From Clostridium sp. 27_14 (GTDB lineage Bacteria; Bacillota; Clostridia; TANB77; CAG-508): 39,114 nucleotides of DNA. The DNA is taken from contig MNRQ01000030.1 of NCBI GenBank assembly GCA_001916035.1, positions 1 through 39,114 of the forward strand. Direction: 5' to 3'. The notes under the pieces are model-generated. The model saw only the letters and a program-made list of their open reading frames with translations. It was not told where the DNA came from and made no database searches. Shown here piece after piece: positions 17,746-24,402 of the stretch (positions within the stretch are counted from its first letter, which is position 1; each line of letters starts with the position of its first letter). The translations under genes and the position numbers were made by a program.

Positions 17746-17761
17746 TGTTGCTTTTGCAACA
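17746..17761. promoter_or_regulatory. Candidate Crp/Fnr operator in the divergent spacer
   Basis: TGTTGC-TTTT-GCAACA is a perfect 6-bp inverted repeat with a 4-bp spacer. It has the size and symmetry of Crp/Fnr-family sites (for example TTGAT-N4-ATCAA), although the half-site sequence differs. It is 34 nt before the NrdD-like start. Confidence 0.5.
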
Positions 17762-17794
17762 GTATATTTAGACTAGAAGGGAATGAATAAAAAA

Positions 17795-19294
17795 ATGAAA
17801 GTAATAAAAAGAGATGGAAGAGCTGTTGAATACAACAGAGAAAAAATAGAAATAGCAATAGAAAAAGCAAATAAAGAAGTGCAAGAAAAAGGAAAAATAA
17901 ATAAAAATGAAATAAAGCAAATAATAGATTACATAGAAAAAACAGATAAAAAAAGAATGTTAGTCGAAGATATACAAGATATAATTGAACAAAAATTAAT
18001 GCAAATGGATAAATATGAGTTAGCGAAGAAATATATTGTATATAGATATACAAGAGCTTTAGTAAGAAAGGCAAACACAACAGATGAATCAATATTAGGA
18101 CTAATAAGAAGTGAAACTATAGAAGACGAAAATGGAGACAAAAACTTAAAAAATATGACAGCATCAATACAAAGAGAATATATAGCAGGAGAAGTCTCAA
18201 AAGACTTAACAAAAAGAATGTTATTACCAGAAAAAATTGTAAAGGCACATAAAGATGGAATTATATATTTTCATGATTCAGAATATTTTGTACAACCAAT
18301 TTGCAGAAACAGTTTTATAAAATTAGAAGATATGTTAGAAAAAGGAACAGTAATAAATGATATGCTTATAGAAACACCAAAAAGATTTGAAACAGCATGT
18401 TTAGCAATGTCACAAATTATAGAAAATGTTGCAAGTAATCAATATGGAACACAATCTATAGATATAATGTGTTTAGGAAAATATTTAAGAAAAAGCGAAG
18501 AAAAACTAAAATCAGAAGAATTAATAGAAGAAGAACTAAAACAGGGAATACAAATAATAAAATACCAACTAAATACATTGATGGCAATACATGGACAACT
18601 ATCTTATGTAAAAATATATATAAACTTAGAACAAGATGACTCATATTTAGAAGAAAACATAAAAATAATAAAAGAATTTTTAACACAATATATGCAAGGA
18701 ATGAAAAATATAAAAAAAGAATATGAACACCAAGATTACTTAAGATTTGTATATATACTAAAAAAGCAGACAGATAACAATGAAAATAACTTTTTCAAAA
18801 AATATAACAGTATAACAGAATATGCAAAGAAATGCAAAGAACAAGGCTGTCCAATTAGTTTTATAACCAAAAAAGAAAGTTTACAACCAGGAACATTTAG
18901 TCAAGGCAAAGTAAGCATAAACTTAGCGCAAATAGCAATTATATCAGAAGAAAATAAAAAAATATTTTGGGATTTATTAGACCAAAGGCTAGAAATATGC
19001 TATGAGGCATTAATGTGTAGACACTATGCTTTAAAAGGAACATTATCAAATATAAGTCCAATCCATTGGCAACATGGAGCAATAGCACGTTTAGAAGAAG
19101 GAGAATATATAAATGACTTACTTTACAATGAAAACTCTACACTTTCATTAGGATATATAGGAATGGAAGATATGAAAAAAATAATGAAAACAGATGGAAA
19201 ATTTAATGAAGAAGTAATAAAATACTTACAAAAAGCAGTTCAAAAATGGTCAAAACAAACAAACATAAAATTTATAATAGAAGATGAATTTTAG
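17795..19294 (+). CDS. Truncated NrdD-like protein with ATP-cone, lacking the glycyl-radical domain
   Basis: Class III anaerobic ribonucleotide reductase relative of 499 aa; full NrdD proteins are roughly 700 aa or more. An ATP-cone (MKVIKRDGRAVEYNREKIEIAIEKA, to about residue 95) is followed by clear NrdD blocks: IIYFHDSEYF, LEDMLEKGTVINDMLIE, SQIIENVASNQYGTQSID, SQGKVSINLAQIAI, HWQHGAIARLEEGE and STLSLGYIGMED. Missing are everything after that, including the zinc cysteines and the C-terminal RVCGYLG glycyl-radical loop. The position of the N-terminal active-site cysteine (FNCCLINLED in relatives) reads CRNSFIKLED. The second cysteine (QGCPISF) remains. Catalysis is therefore unlikely. The open frame is intact. 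ATG 17795 is preferred; ATG 17783 touches the AGAAGGGA site. Confidence 0.85.
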   Translation: MKVIKRDGRAVEYNREKIEIAIEKANKEVQEKGKINKNEIKQIIDYIEKTDKKRMLVEDIQDIIEQKLMQMDKYELAKKYIVYRYTRALVRKANTTDESILGLIRSETIEDENGDKNLKNMTASIQREYIAGEVSKDLTKRMLLPEKIVKAHKDGIIYFHDSEYFVQPICRNSFIKLEDMLEKGTVINDMLIETPKRFETACLAMSQIIENVASNQYGTQSIDIMCLGKYLRKSEEKLKSEELIEEELKQGIQIIKYQLNTLMAIHGQLSYVKIYINLEQDDSYLEENIKIIKEFLTQYMQGMKNIKKEYEHQDYLRFVYILKKQTDNNENNFFKKYNSITEYAKKCKEQGCPISFITKKESLQPGTFSQGKVSINLAQIAIISEENKKIFWDLLDQRLEICYEALMCRHYALKGTLSNISPIHWQHGAIARLEEGEYINDLLYNENSTLSLGYIGMEDMKKIMKTDGKFNEEVIKYLQKAVQKWSKQTNIKFIIEDEF

Positions 19295-19325
19295 CCTATA
19301 TATAAACGAAAGGAAAATAAAAAAA

Positions 19326-19841
19326 ATGAAAGTATTATTTAAAAATAAAACAAAATATACTAAAGAAATGTACAAAGAGTTTTTAGAGTTTCATGAAGAG
19401 AAATATGGAACAACATATTATTTATATACAATAATATTTATTTTAGCATTTGTATTTTGCATAGTCATGCAATTAAAATATGCAAACTATTTATTAGCAT
19501 TAATAACAGCAATAACACTAATAGGATTTGTATTTTGGCGTTTTTATCACCCAATAAAAACAGTAAAAAAAGAAATAAAAAGCAAAAAAATAGAAGAAGA
19601 ACAAGAATTTACTTTTAAATTTTATGATAAAAACTTTTTGTTATATGGAAAAAAATTAAATGTAAAAATGTATTATTGGCAATTAAAAAGAGTTTTTGAA
19701 ACAGAAGACAAATTTTATTTATATTTGGACAAGACAGATGCATTTATATTAGACAAGCAAGGATTTGAAATAGGGAATGTAGACGATTTTAGAGAATTTA
19801 TAAAAAGAAAATGCATATTTAGATATAAAAAATATAATTAA
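19326..19841 (+). CDS. YcxB-like membrane protein
   Basis: A 171-aa protein with two membrane segments (YYLYTIIFILAFVFCIVM at about 30-48 and LLALITAITLIGFVFWRFY at about 55-74). A soluble C-terminal domain follows: FTFKFYDKNFLLYGKKLNVKMYYWQLKRVFETEDKFYLYLDKTDAFILDKQGF. This alternating pattern (KFYDKNF...YWQLKRVFET...FYLYL...AFILDK) is characteristic of YcxB-like proteins, whose function is unknown. AAAGGAAA precedes the ATG at 19326. It lies 31 nt after the NrdD-like gene and just before murT. Confidence 0.75.
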   Translation: MKVLFKNKTKYTKEMYKEFLEFHEEKYGTTYYLYTIIFILAFVFCIVMQLKYANYLLALITAITLIGFVFWRFYHPIKTVKKEIKSKKIEEEQEFTFKFYDKNFLLYGKKLNVKMYYWQLKRVFETEDKFYLYLDKTDAFILDKQGFEIGNVDDFREFIKRKCIFRYKKYN

Positions 19842-20105
19842 ATACAAACAAAATGAAAGGAAGAAAAAAATGAAAAATGCAATTTTAATAATTTTCTTAA
19901 AAACTATAAATAAAAAAAACAAGGTGGAAATGTTATAGGAAAAATTGCAAAAAAAATAAATCCAAACATTTTAAAAAGTTTCAAAGTAAATTGCCCAGTA
20001 ATAGCAGTAACAGCAACAAATGGAAAAACATCAACAAATAACTGCATTAGTTACACATTAGAACAAGCAGGATATAAAGTAATTAGCAACAAAGAAGGAA
20101 ATAAT

Positions 20106-20669
20106 ATGGAAACAGGAATTATTTCAACTTTAATAAAAAATTGCAAAATTAATGGAGAAATAAAAGCAGACTATATTACATTTGAAGTAGATGAAAGTTA
20201 TGTACCCAAAATATTTAAAATATTCAGACTAGACACACTTGTAATTCTGGACTTTTTTAGAGATCAATTAGATAGAAATGGAGAAGTGGAAACACTAATA
20301 TTAAAAATACAAGAATTTTTAAAAACATATAAAGGCAATTTAGTTTTAAATCATGATGACCCAAATGTAGCAAGATTAGGAAAAGCAAATAAAGAAGCAA
20401 AAGTATATTATTATCATGCAGAACATTATGAAAATGCAACAAAAGAAATGAAAGAAGCAGGAGAAGGAAAATTTTGTCCATTTTGCAAAACACGTTTAGA
20501 ATATGAATATTATCAATATTCACATATAGGAAAATTCAAATGTCCAAAATGCCAATATGGTACAGAAGAAAACTATAAAATTGCAAAAAAAATAGACTTA
20601 AAAGAAAGAACATTTGAAGTAGAAGGAATAAAATATAAGGTTCAAGATAATAGTAATACAATTATATAG
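20106..20669 (+). CDS. murT middle fragment (ATP-binding core and zinc ribbon)
   Basis: The longest methionine-started reading frame of the broken murT (187 aa). In-frame sequence actually extends back to about 19914 and includes the Mur-ligase P-loop VTATNGKTSTNN (20008-20045) before this ATG. The fragment has YITFEVDESYVPKIFKIF, VILDFFRDQLDRNGEVETL (typical Mur ligase segment) and a four-cysteine ribbon FCPFCKTRLEYEY...FKCPKCQYG, as in MurT. It stops at the second frameshift. On its own it would lack both the P-loop and the C-terminal domain. Confidence 0.6.
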   Translation: METGIISTLIKNCKINGEIKADYITFEVDESYVPKIFKIFRLDTLVILDFFRDQLDRNGEVETLILKIQEFLKTYKGNLVLNHDDPNVARLGKANKEAKVYYYHAEHYENATKEMKEAGEGKFCPFCKTRLEYEYYQYSHIGKFKCPKCQYGTEENYKIAKKIDLKERTFEVEGIKYKVQDNSNTII

Positions 20670-20683
20670 CTGTTTTAACAATA

Positions 20684-21163
20684 ATGGATATTTACCATAT
20701 AGATATTGAAAGTGTAAAAAAATCATTTTTAACATTTCAGTTAAATAATGGAAGACTAGAAAAGCTACAGATAAAAGGAATACCAACAATTATAAATTTA
20801 GCCAAAAATCCAACAGGAGCAAATGTAAGTCTTAGAATATTAAAAGAAGATAATGAAGAAAAAGAACTATTATTTGTATTAAATGACAATATTGCAGACG
20901 GTTTTGACGTATCTTGGATTTGGGATATAAACTTTGATGAATTATCAAAATATAAAGTAAGTAAAGTTATAACCGCAGGAAAAAGAGCGTATGACATAGC
21001 GATTAGAATAAAAACATCAGGGTTTGATGCAGACAAAATAAAACCATACTTAAATTTAGAAGATGCTGTAAAAGAATTATATAAAACAAATATAAAAAAA
21101 TATGTTATAGCAAATTATACTGCTTTACAACCAACAAGACACGAAATAATAAAATATAAATAA
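20684..21163 (+). CDS. murT C-terminal fragment (DUF1727/MurT C-terminal domain)
   Basis: 159 aa corresponding to the MurT C-terminal domain that docks GatD: SVKKSFLTFQLNNGRLEKLQI (the family's GR-E block), IINLAKNPTGANVSLR (LvKNPaG block) and VLNDNIADGFDVSWIWDINFDEL, which holds the aspartate-rich DGxDxSWxWD motif. It is in a different frame from the preceding fragment; the true family alignment starts upstream of its ATG at about 20657. gatD follows after a 140-nt spacer. Confidence 0.6.
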   Translation: MDIYHIDIESVKKSFLTFQLNNGRLEKLQIKGIPTIINLAKNPTGANVSLRILKEDNEEKELLFVLNDNIADGFDVSWIWDINFDELSKYKVSKVITAGKRAYDIAIRIKTSGFDADKIKPYLNLEDAVKELYKTNIKKYVIANYTALQPTRHEIIKYK

Positions 21164-21195
21164 TAAAGTTATATAAATTTTCTACTTTTTATTTA

Positions 21196-21234
21196 TTCCA
21201 TATAGGAGGTTCTGAGAACTTTCCTATAATGGAA
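21196..21234. repeat. Palindromic hairpin repeat (copy 2 of TATAGGA-rGTTC family)
   Basis: TTCCATATAGGAGGTTCT pairs with GAACTTTCCTATAATGGAA (small bulges). It shares its core with the hairpin at 7585-7633 but is flanked by different sequence, so it looks like a dispersed element, not a terminator (no T run on either strand). Confidence 0.6.
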
Positions 21235-21304
21235 CAAAAGCAGACATTATAACATTTGTACTTATATCATAACTAAGAAAAGCCAGAAAGGAAAGTAAAT
21301 CAAT

Positions 21305-22066
21305 ATGAAAGAAAGAGAAATAAAAATATTATATTTATATCCAGATATGTTAGAGCTATATGGTGATTACGGAAATATACAAGTATTAAAATACAGAATG
21401 GAAAAAAGAAATATTAAATGTATAATAGACAAATATTCAATAGGAGATGAAAAACCTAATTTTTGTGATTATGATATTATTTTTGCAGGAGGAGGAGCTG
21501 ACAACGAGCAAAGCATTTTAGCAGAAGACTTAGTACAATACAAAAATGAAATAAAAAAAGCTGTTCAAGAAGGTGTATTCTTTTTACTAATATGTGGAGC
21601 TTATCAATTATTTGGAAAATATTATAAAGGAGTAGAAGGAAATATAATACCAGGCTTAGACATATTTCCATATTATACAGAAGCGGTAGAAGACAGAAAA
21701 AAAAGATGTATAGGAAATATAGTATTAGAAGTAGAATTAGCAAAAGGAAAACCAACAAAAGTTATAGGGTTTGAAAACCATGGAGGACAAACATATCAAT
21801 CAACATCAACATTTGGAAAAGTATTATATGGAAATGGAAACAAGTTTGGAGATGAAAAAGAAGGATTTTTCTTAGGAAATGTAATAGCAACATATTTGCA
21901 CGGACCATTACTTTCTAAAAATCCAGAAGTATCAGATTACATTATAAAATATTGCCTAAACAGAAAATATAATAAAGATCCAGAATTAACAAACATAAAT
22001 CAATTAGACGACAGCTTTGAAAACAAGTGTAGAGAACAACTATTAAAAGAATTTACAAAAAAATAA
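21305..22066 (+). CDS. gatD: Lipid II isoglutaminyl synthase glutaminase subunit GatD
   Basis: Supplies ammonia from glutamine to MurT for amidation of the peptidoglycan stem. A 253-aa class I glutamine amidotransferase of the CobB/CobQ-like type. The N-terminus ILYLYPDMLELYGDYGNIQVLKYR and FAGGGADNEQSI are typical. The nucleophile Cys is in LLICGAYQLFG (about residue 95), followed by GFENHGGQTY, and the catalytic His is in YLHGPLLSKNPEV. It is intact, unlike its partner murT just upstream. AAAGGAAA lies about 13 nt before the ATG. A strong terminator follows and overlaps the stop. Confidence 0.93.
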   Translation: MKEREIKILYLYPDMLELYGDYGNIQVLKYRMEKRNIKCIIDKYSIGDEKPNFCDYDIIFAGGGADNEQSILAEDLVQYKNEIKKAVQEGVFFLLICGAYQLFGKYYKGVEGNIIPGLDIFPYYTEAVEDRKKRCIGNIVLEVELAKGKPTKVIGFENHGGQTYQSTSTFGKVLYGNGNKFGDEKEGFFLGNVIATYLHGPLLSKNPEVSDYIIKYCLNRKYNKDPELTNINQLDDSFENKCREQLLKEFTKK

Positions 22067-22112
22067 AAAAAACAAGTTATAAAATATTTTTAATTTTATA
22101 ACTTGTTTTTTT
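22066..22112 (+). terminator. Intrinsic terminator after gatD
   Basis: AAAAAAACAAGTTATAAAAT (22066-22085) pairs perfectly with ATTTTATAACTTGTTTTTTT (22093-22112) across a 7-nt loop, ending in a T run. The stem begins within the gatD stop codon. Confidence 0.9.
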
Positions 22113-22186
22113 ATAAATCAGTAAATACAATAATAATATTTATTTTTTATTATAAAAAATTCAAAAATCATACTAAAAATACAACA

Positions 22187-22365
22187 TTTTATTAAGTATA
22201 TAACTTAATAAAACAATTATAATAATTTTATATCATATACCAACAAAAAATGCAATAATGTTTTTCAAAAAAATTTTAAAACTTTTAAAGTAAAATCCAT
22301 AAAAGCTTAGAAGAAGTTGAATTTGAACTATTTTATTTTTTTATTAAGTTATATACTTAATAAAA
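22187..22365. repeat. Two near-palindromes in inverted orientation in the DGR leader
   Basis: A 27-bp near-palindrome at 22187-22213 (core TTATTAAGTATATAACTTAA) recurs as its exact reverse complement at 22339-22365 (core TTAAGTTATATACTTAA), 125 bp apart. The second copy ends 33 nt before the target-gene start and just before AAGAGGAGG. Each can form a hairpin, and the two can also pair with each other in the same orientation. Apart from these and the gatD terminator, the 332-bp spacer 22067-22398 shows no gene; it should hold the DGR promoter, but no clear -35/-10 pair stands out. Confidence 0.75.
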
Positions 22366-22398
22366 AATAAAATAAATAATAAGAGGAGGAAAAAACAA

Positions 22399-23673
22399 AT
22401 GCAAAAAGAAAAAAAGAACACAAGAGGAATCACACTAGTAGCACTAGTTATTACAATAATTGTATTATTAATATTATCAGGAGTCACAATATCAGCACTT
22501 TCAGGAAATAATGGAATATTAACAAGGGCAACAGCAGCACAAGAAACAACTAAAAAACAAAGTTTGCTAGAAGAAATACGACTAAATATTGTAGAAAAAC
22601 AAGTAGATAATGAAATAGGAGAAGTAACATCAACAAGTCTAAAAGAAGTACTTGAACAATATTTTGATGGAGTACCAGATGCAGACGAAATAAAACCAGA
22701 AACAACATTAAATACAAAAAGCAAATATGGAAACTATAGTTTTAAGGTATCAGATATATATAATGGAAATGTAAATGGAACTTTAAAATACACACCATAT
22801 AGAGATGCAGATAATGTAAAAGTTCCAGTACCAGAAGGATTTACCGTTTCAACTAAAACAGGAGAAAATACAGTAAAAAACGGACTAGTAATAAAAGATT
22901 CAAGTGGTAATGAGTATGTATGGATACCATGTACAACAGATGCTACAAGTAGTGATTTAAAGTTTGAAAGAACAAGATGGGGAGTAGAAGATGATAACAG
23001 TACAGAAGCATTTAAAGATGAATTAACACTAAATGACGCAAATGTAACATATTCAGACAATGATATTCAAAATGGAATTACTGCAAACATAGGAAAAGAA
23101 ATAGTAGAACAGATAAAAAAAGAAAAGGCAAGTGTCGAAAAATATGGGGGCTACTATATAGGAAGATATGAAGTAGGAAAAAGTGGAGAAACACCAGTTA
23201 TCAAAGCTAATCAAGAACCTTATGCAAGCATAATTTGGAGCAAAGCCTACAATTTAGCAAAAAGTATAGGAGGCGGAACAGGAGCTACAACATATTTATG
23301 CTCAAGTTATGCATGGGATACAGCTATAAACTTTATACAAAATAATGGAACAACAGGATACGCAGAACAAGTAACAGGATTTAATGGAAATTGGTCAAGT
23401 CAAGAAGTAAAAGATAGCTCTGGAAACACAATAAAACCTGCAGGTACAGCACAAAGGTTAAATACAGGATTAACAACAGCACAAAGTAATATATATGATA
23501 TGGGAGGAAACGTAGGAGAATTTACTACAGAAATAAATCCAGGTACGGGCGAGTCGGTTGTGTTGCGTGGAGGTAGTTACTACGACAACTTTCCCGCAGG
23601 TTACCGTTGGGACGATACTGCGAGCTATGCCGGTTCTGTCTACGGGTTTCGAGCCACTTTATTCTTAAAGTAG
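22399..23673 (+). CDS. DGR variable (target) protein with pilin-like anchor and FGE/C-type-lectin-like domain
   Basis: A 424-aa surface protein diversified by the downstream retroelement. Residues 9-30 (RGITLVALVITIIVLLILSG) are a type IV prepilin-like cleavage and membrane segment, though position 5 after the cleavage Gly is Ala, not Glu. A linker is followed, from about residue 145, by a formylglycine-generating-enzyme/sulfatase-type fold. VIKDSSGNEYVWIPC, GGYYIGRYEVGK, WSKAYNLAKSIG, YDMGGNVGEFTTE and SVVLRGGSY...YGFRATLFL are its marks. The last ~40 residues are the variable repeat. AAGAGGAGG precedes the ATG. It likely displays a binding site whose tyrosine- and aspartate-rich loop is rewritten by the RT; the ligand is unknown. 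Confidence 0.92.
   Translation: MQKEKKNTRGITLVALVITIIVLLILSGVTISALSGNNGILTRATAAQETTKKQSLLEEIRLNIVEKQVDNEIGEVTSTSLKEVLEQYFDGVPDADEIKPETTLNTKSKYGNYSFKVSDIYNGNVNGTLKYTPYRDADNVKVPVPEGFTVSTKTGENTVKNGLVIKDSSGNEYVWIPCTTDATSSDLKFERTRWGVEDDNSTEAFKDELTLNDANVTYSDNDIQNGITANIGKEIVEQIKKEKASVEKYGGYYIGRYEVGKSGETPVIKANQEPYASIIWSKAYNLAKSIGGGTGATTYLCSSYAWDTAINFIQNNGTTGYAEQVTGFNGNWSSQEVKDSSGNTIKPAGTAQRLNTGLTTAQSNIYDMGGNVGEFTTEINPGTGESVVLRGGSYYDNFPAGYRWDDTASYAGSVYGFRATLFLK
23543..23658 (+). repeat. DGR variable repeat (VR)
   Basis: 116 bp aligned without gaps to the template repeat at 25447-25562 (constant offset 1904). There are 14 differences, all at template adenines: 6 A-to-G, 7 A-to-T and 1 A-to-C. Of 12 template AAY (Asn) codons, 11 encode another residue here (S, Y, D, F, Y, D, T, Y, G, V, Y). 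The invariant 5' part (GTACGGGCGAGTCGG...) and 3' part (GGGTTTCGAGCCACT) are G/C-rich compared with the host gene. It covers target residues 382-420. Confidence 0.97.
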
Positions 23674-23684
23674 CTCTGACTACT
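23669..23684. other. Small hairpin just downstream of VR (possible homing hairpin)
   Basis: AGTAG-CTCTGA-CTACT forms a 5-bp stem and 6-nt loop 10 nt after the VR and over the target stop codon. In the Bordetella phage DGR, a hairpin at a similar place after VR promotes mutagenic homing. The stem here is shorter, so equivalence is only suggested. Confidence 0.35.
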
Positions 23685-23738
23685 GTTACTATCCCATAAC
23701 AATATGCAAATATAAGACGGAGGTACAAATATAGAATT

Positions 23739-24152
23739 ATGTCTACATATGACACATTAAATAAATATAGAAGTTCAGGAACTTTAATATTAATACCAAA
23801 AATAGAAGATTATATAACACACACATTTCAAATTTTAATAAAAATTCCACGAATAGAAAAATTTAATATAGGATCAGAAATAAAAACATCAACATTAAAA
23901 ATGTTAGAATATGCCCATTTTATTAACAAAGATAGGCAAAGTGCATATACATATCTGAATAAAATTGATGCATTAATAAGTTATAATAGATCTATGATGA
24001 GAATACTAAATGAAGAAAAATCAATATCAAAGAAAAATTTTGAAACAAGTATAACTAAATTAGCAGAGATAGGAAGAATTATAGGAGGGCTTATAAAAGC
24101 TAATCCAAATATAAAAAATGAACAAAGTAATAATAGCAGGAATAATAATTGA
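23739..24152 (+). CDS. avd: Avd-like DGR accessory protein (four-helix bundle)
   Basis: A 137-aa, largely helical, basic protein between target and RT. Avd forms a pentameric barrel that binds the RT and template RNA and is needed for mutagenic cDNA synthesis. The helices and the ending LAEIGRIIGGLIK match the family's EIGRMLGGWLK-type closing motif; EKFNIGSEIKTSTLKMLEYAHF corresponds to the second helix. GGAGGT lies 14 nt before the ATG, a long spacing. It overlaps the SSB-like gene by 35 nt in another frame. Confidence 0.85.
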   Translation: MSTYDTLNKYRSSGTLILIPKIEDYITHTFQILIKIPRIEKFNIGSEIKTSTLKMLEYAHFINKDRQSAYTYLNKIDALISYNRSMMRILNEEKSISKKNFETSITKLAEIGRIIGGLIKANPNIKNEQSNNSRNNN

Positions 24153-24402
24153 TAGAACTTATAAATTTGTGGATAAAGGAAAAGTATATGCAATAATAGT
24201 TATTAATTTAGAATTAGAAGATCATAAAGAAAATGTAAAAATAATAGCAAAGAATAACATAGCAGATTATATGTATAGGTTTTGTAAAATAAAAGATAAA
24301 ATATTAATAGAAGGGAATTTACAAAATACTACAGATGGATTAATGGTAATTGTAAATAATGTAGAAAAATTAAATGGCAAAGTGGATAAGAAATCAATAT
24401 GA
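24118..24402 (+). CDS. SSB-like OB-fold protein embedded in the DGR
   Basis: A 94-aa protein resembling the OB domain of bacterial single-stranded-DNA-binding protein. MNKVIIAGIIIDRTYKFVDKGKVYAIIVINLEL follows the MNKVxLxGxLxxDPExxxTxxGxxVxxFxLAV pattern. NVKIIAKNNIADYMYRFCKIKDKILIEGNLQ follows the xFIxCVxWGKxAExxxxYxxKGxxVxVEGxLQ pattern. There is no acidic C-terminal tail. The start lies inside avd (35-nt overlap) and the end overlaps the RT start by 29 nt, with no separate ribosome sites, indicating translational coupling of avd-ssb-RT. It presumably handles single-stranded cDNA or RNA during homing; this role is inference. It is not one of the usual DGR accessory types. Confidence 0.8.
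   Translation: MNKVIIAGIIIDRTYKFVDKGKVYAIIVINLELEDHKENVKIIAKNNIADYMYRFCKIKDKILIEGNLQNTTDGLMVIVNNVEKLNGKVDKKSI

Larger units (their letters stand above)
19870..21163 (+). pseudogene. murT: murT, lipid II isoglutaminyl synthase ATP-dependent subunit, broken by two frameshifts
   Basis: MurT, with GatD, amidates the D-Glu of lipid II to D-isoglutamine. Three pieces in successive frames make one MurT. The N-terminus (MKNAILIIFLKTINKK from 19870, with AAAGGA upstream) ends early at a TAG. The frame shifts at an A8 run (19912-19919), and one added A would join it to QGGNVIGKIAKKINPNILKSFK. The second shift is near 20654, where one added base joins KVQDNS to YNYIAVLTIMDIYHIDIESVKKSF. Both are apparent single-base losses. 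All MurT hallmarks are otherwise present and the partner gatD is intact. Real inactivation, consensus errors or poly-A slippage are all possible. Confidence 0.8.
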
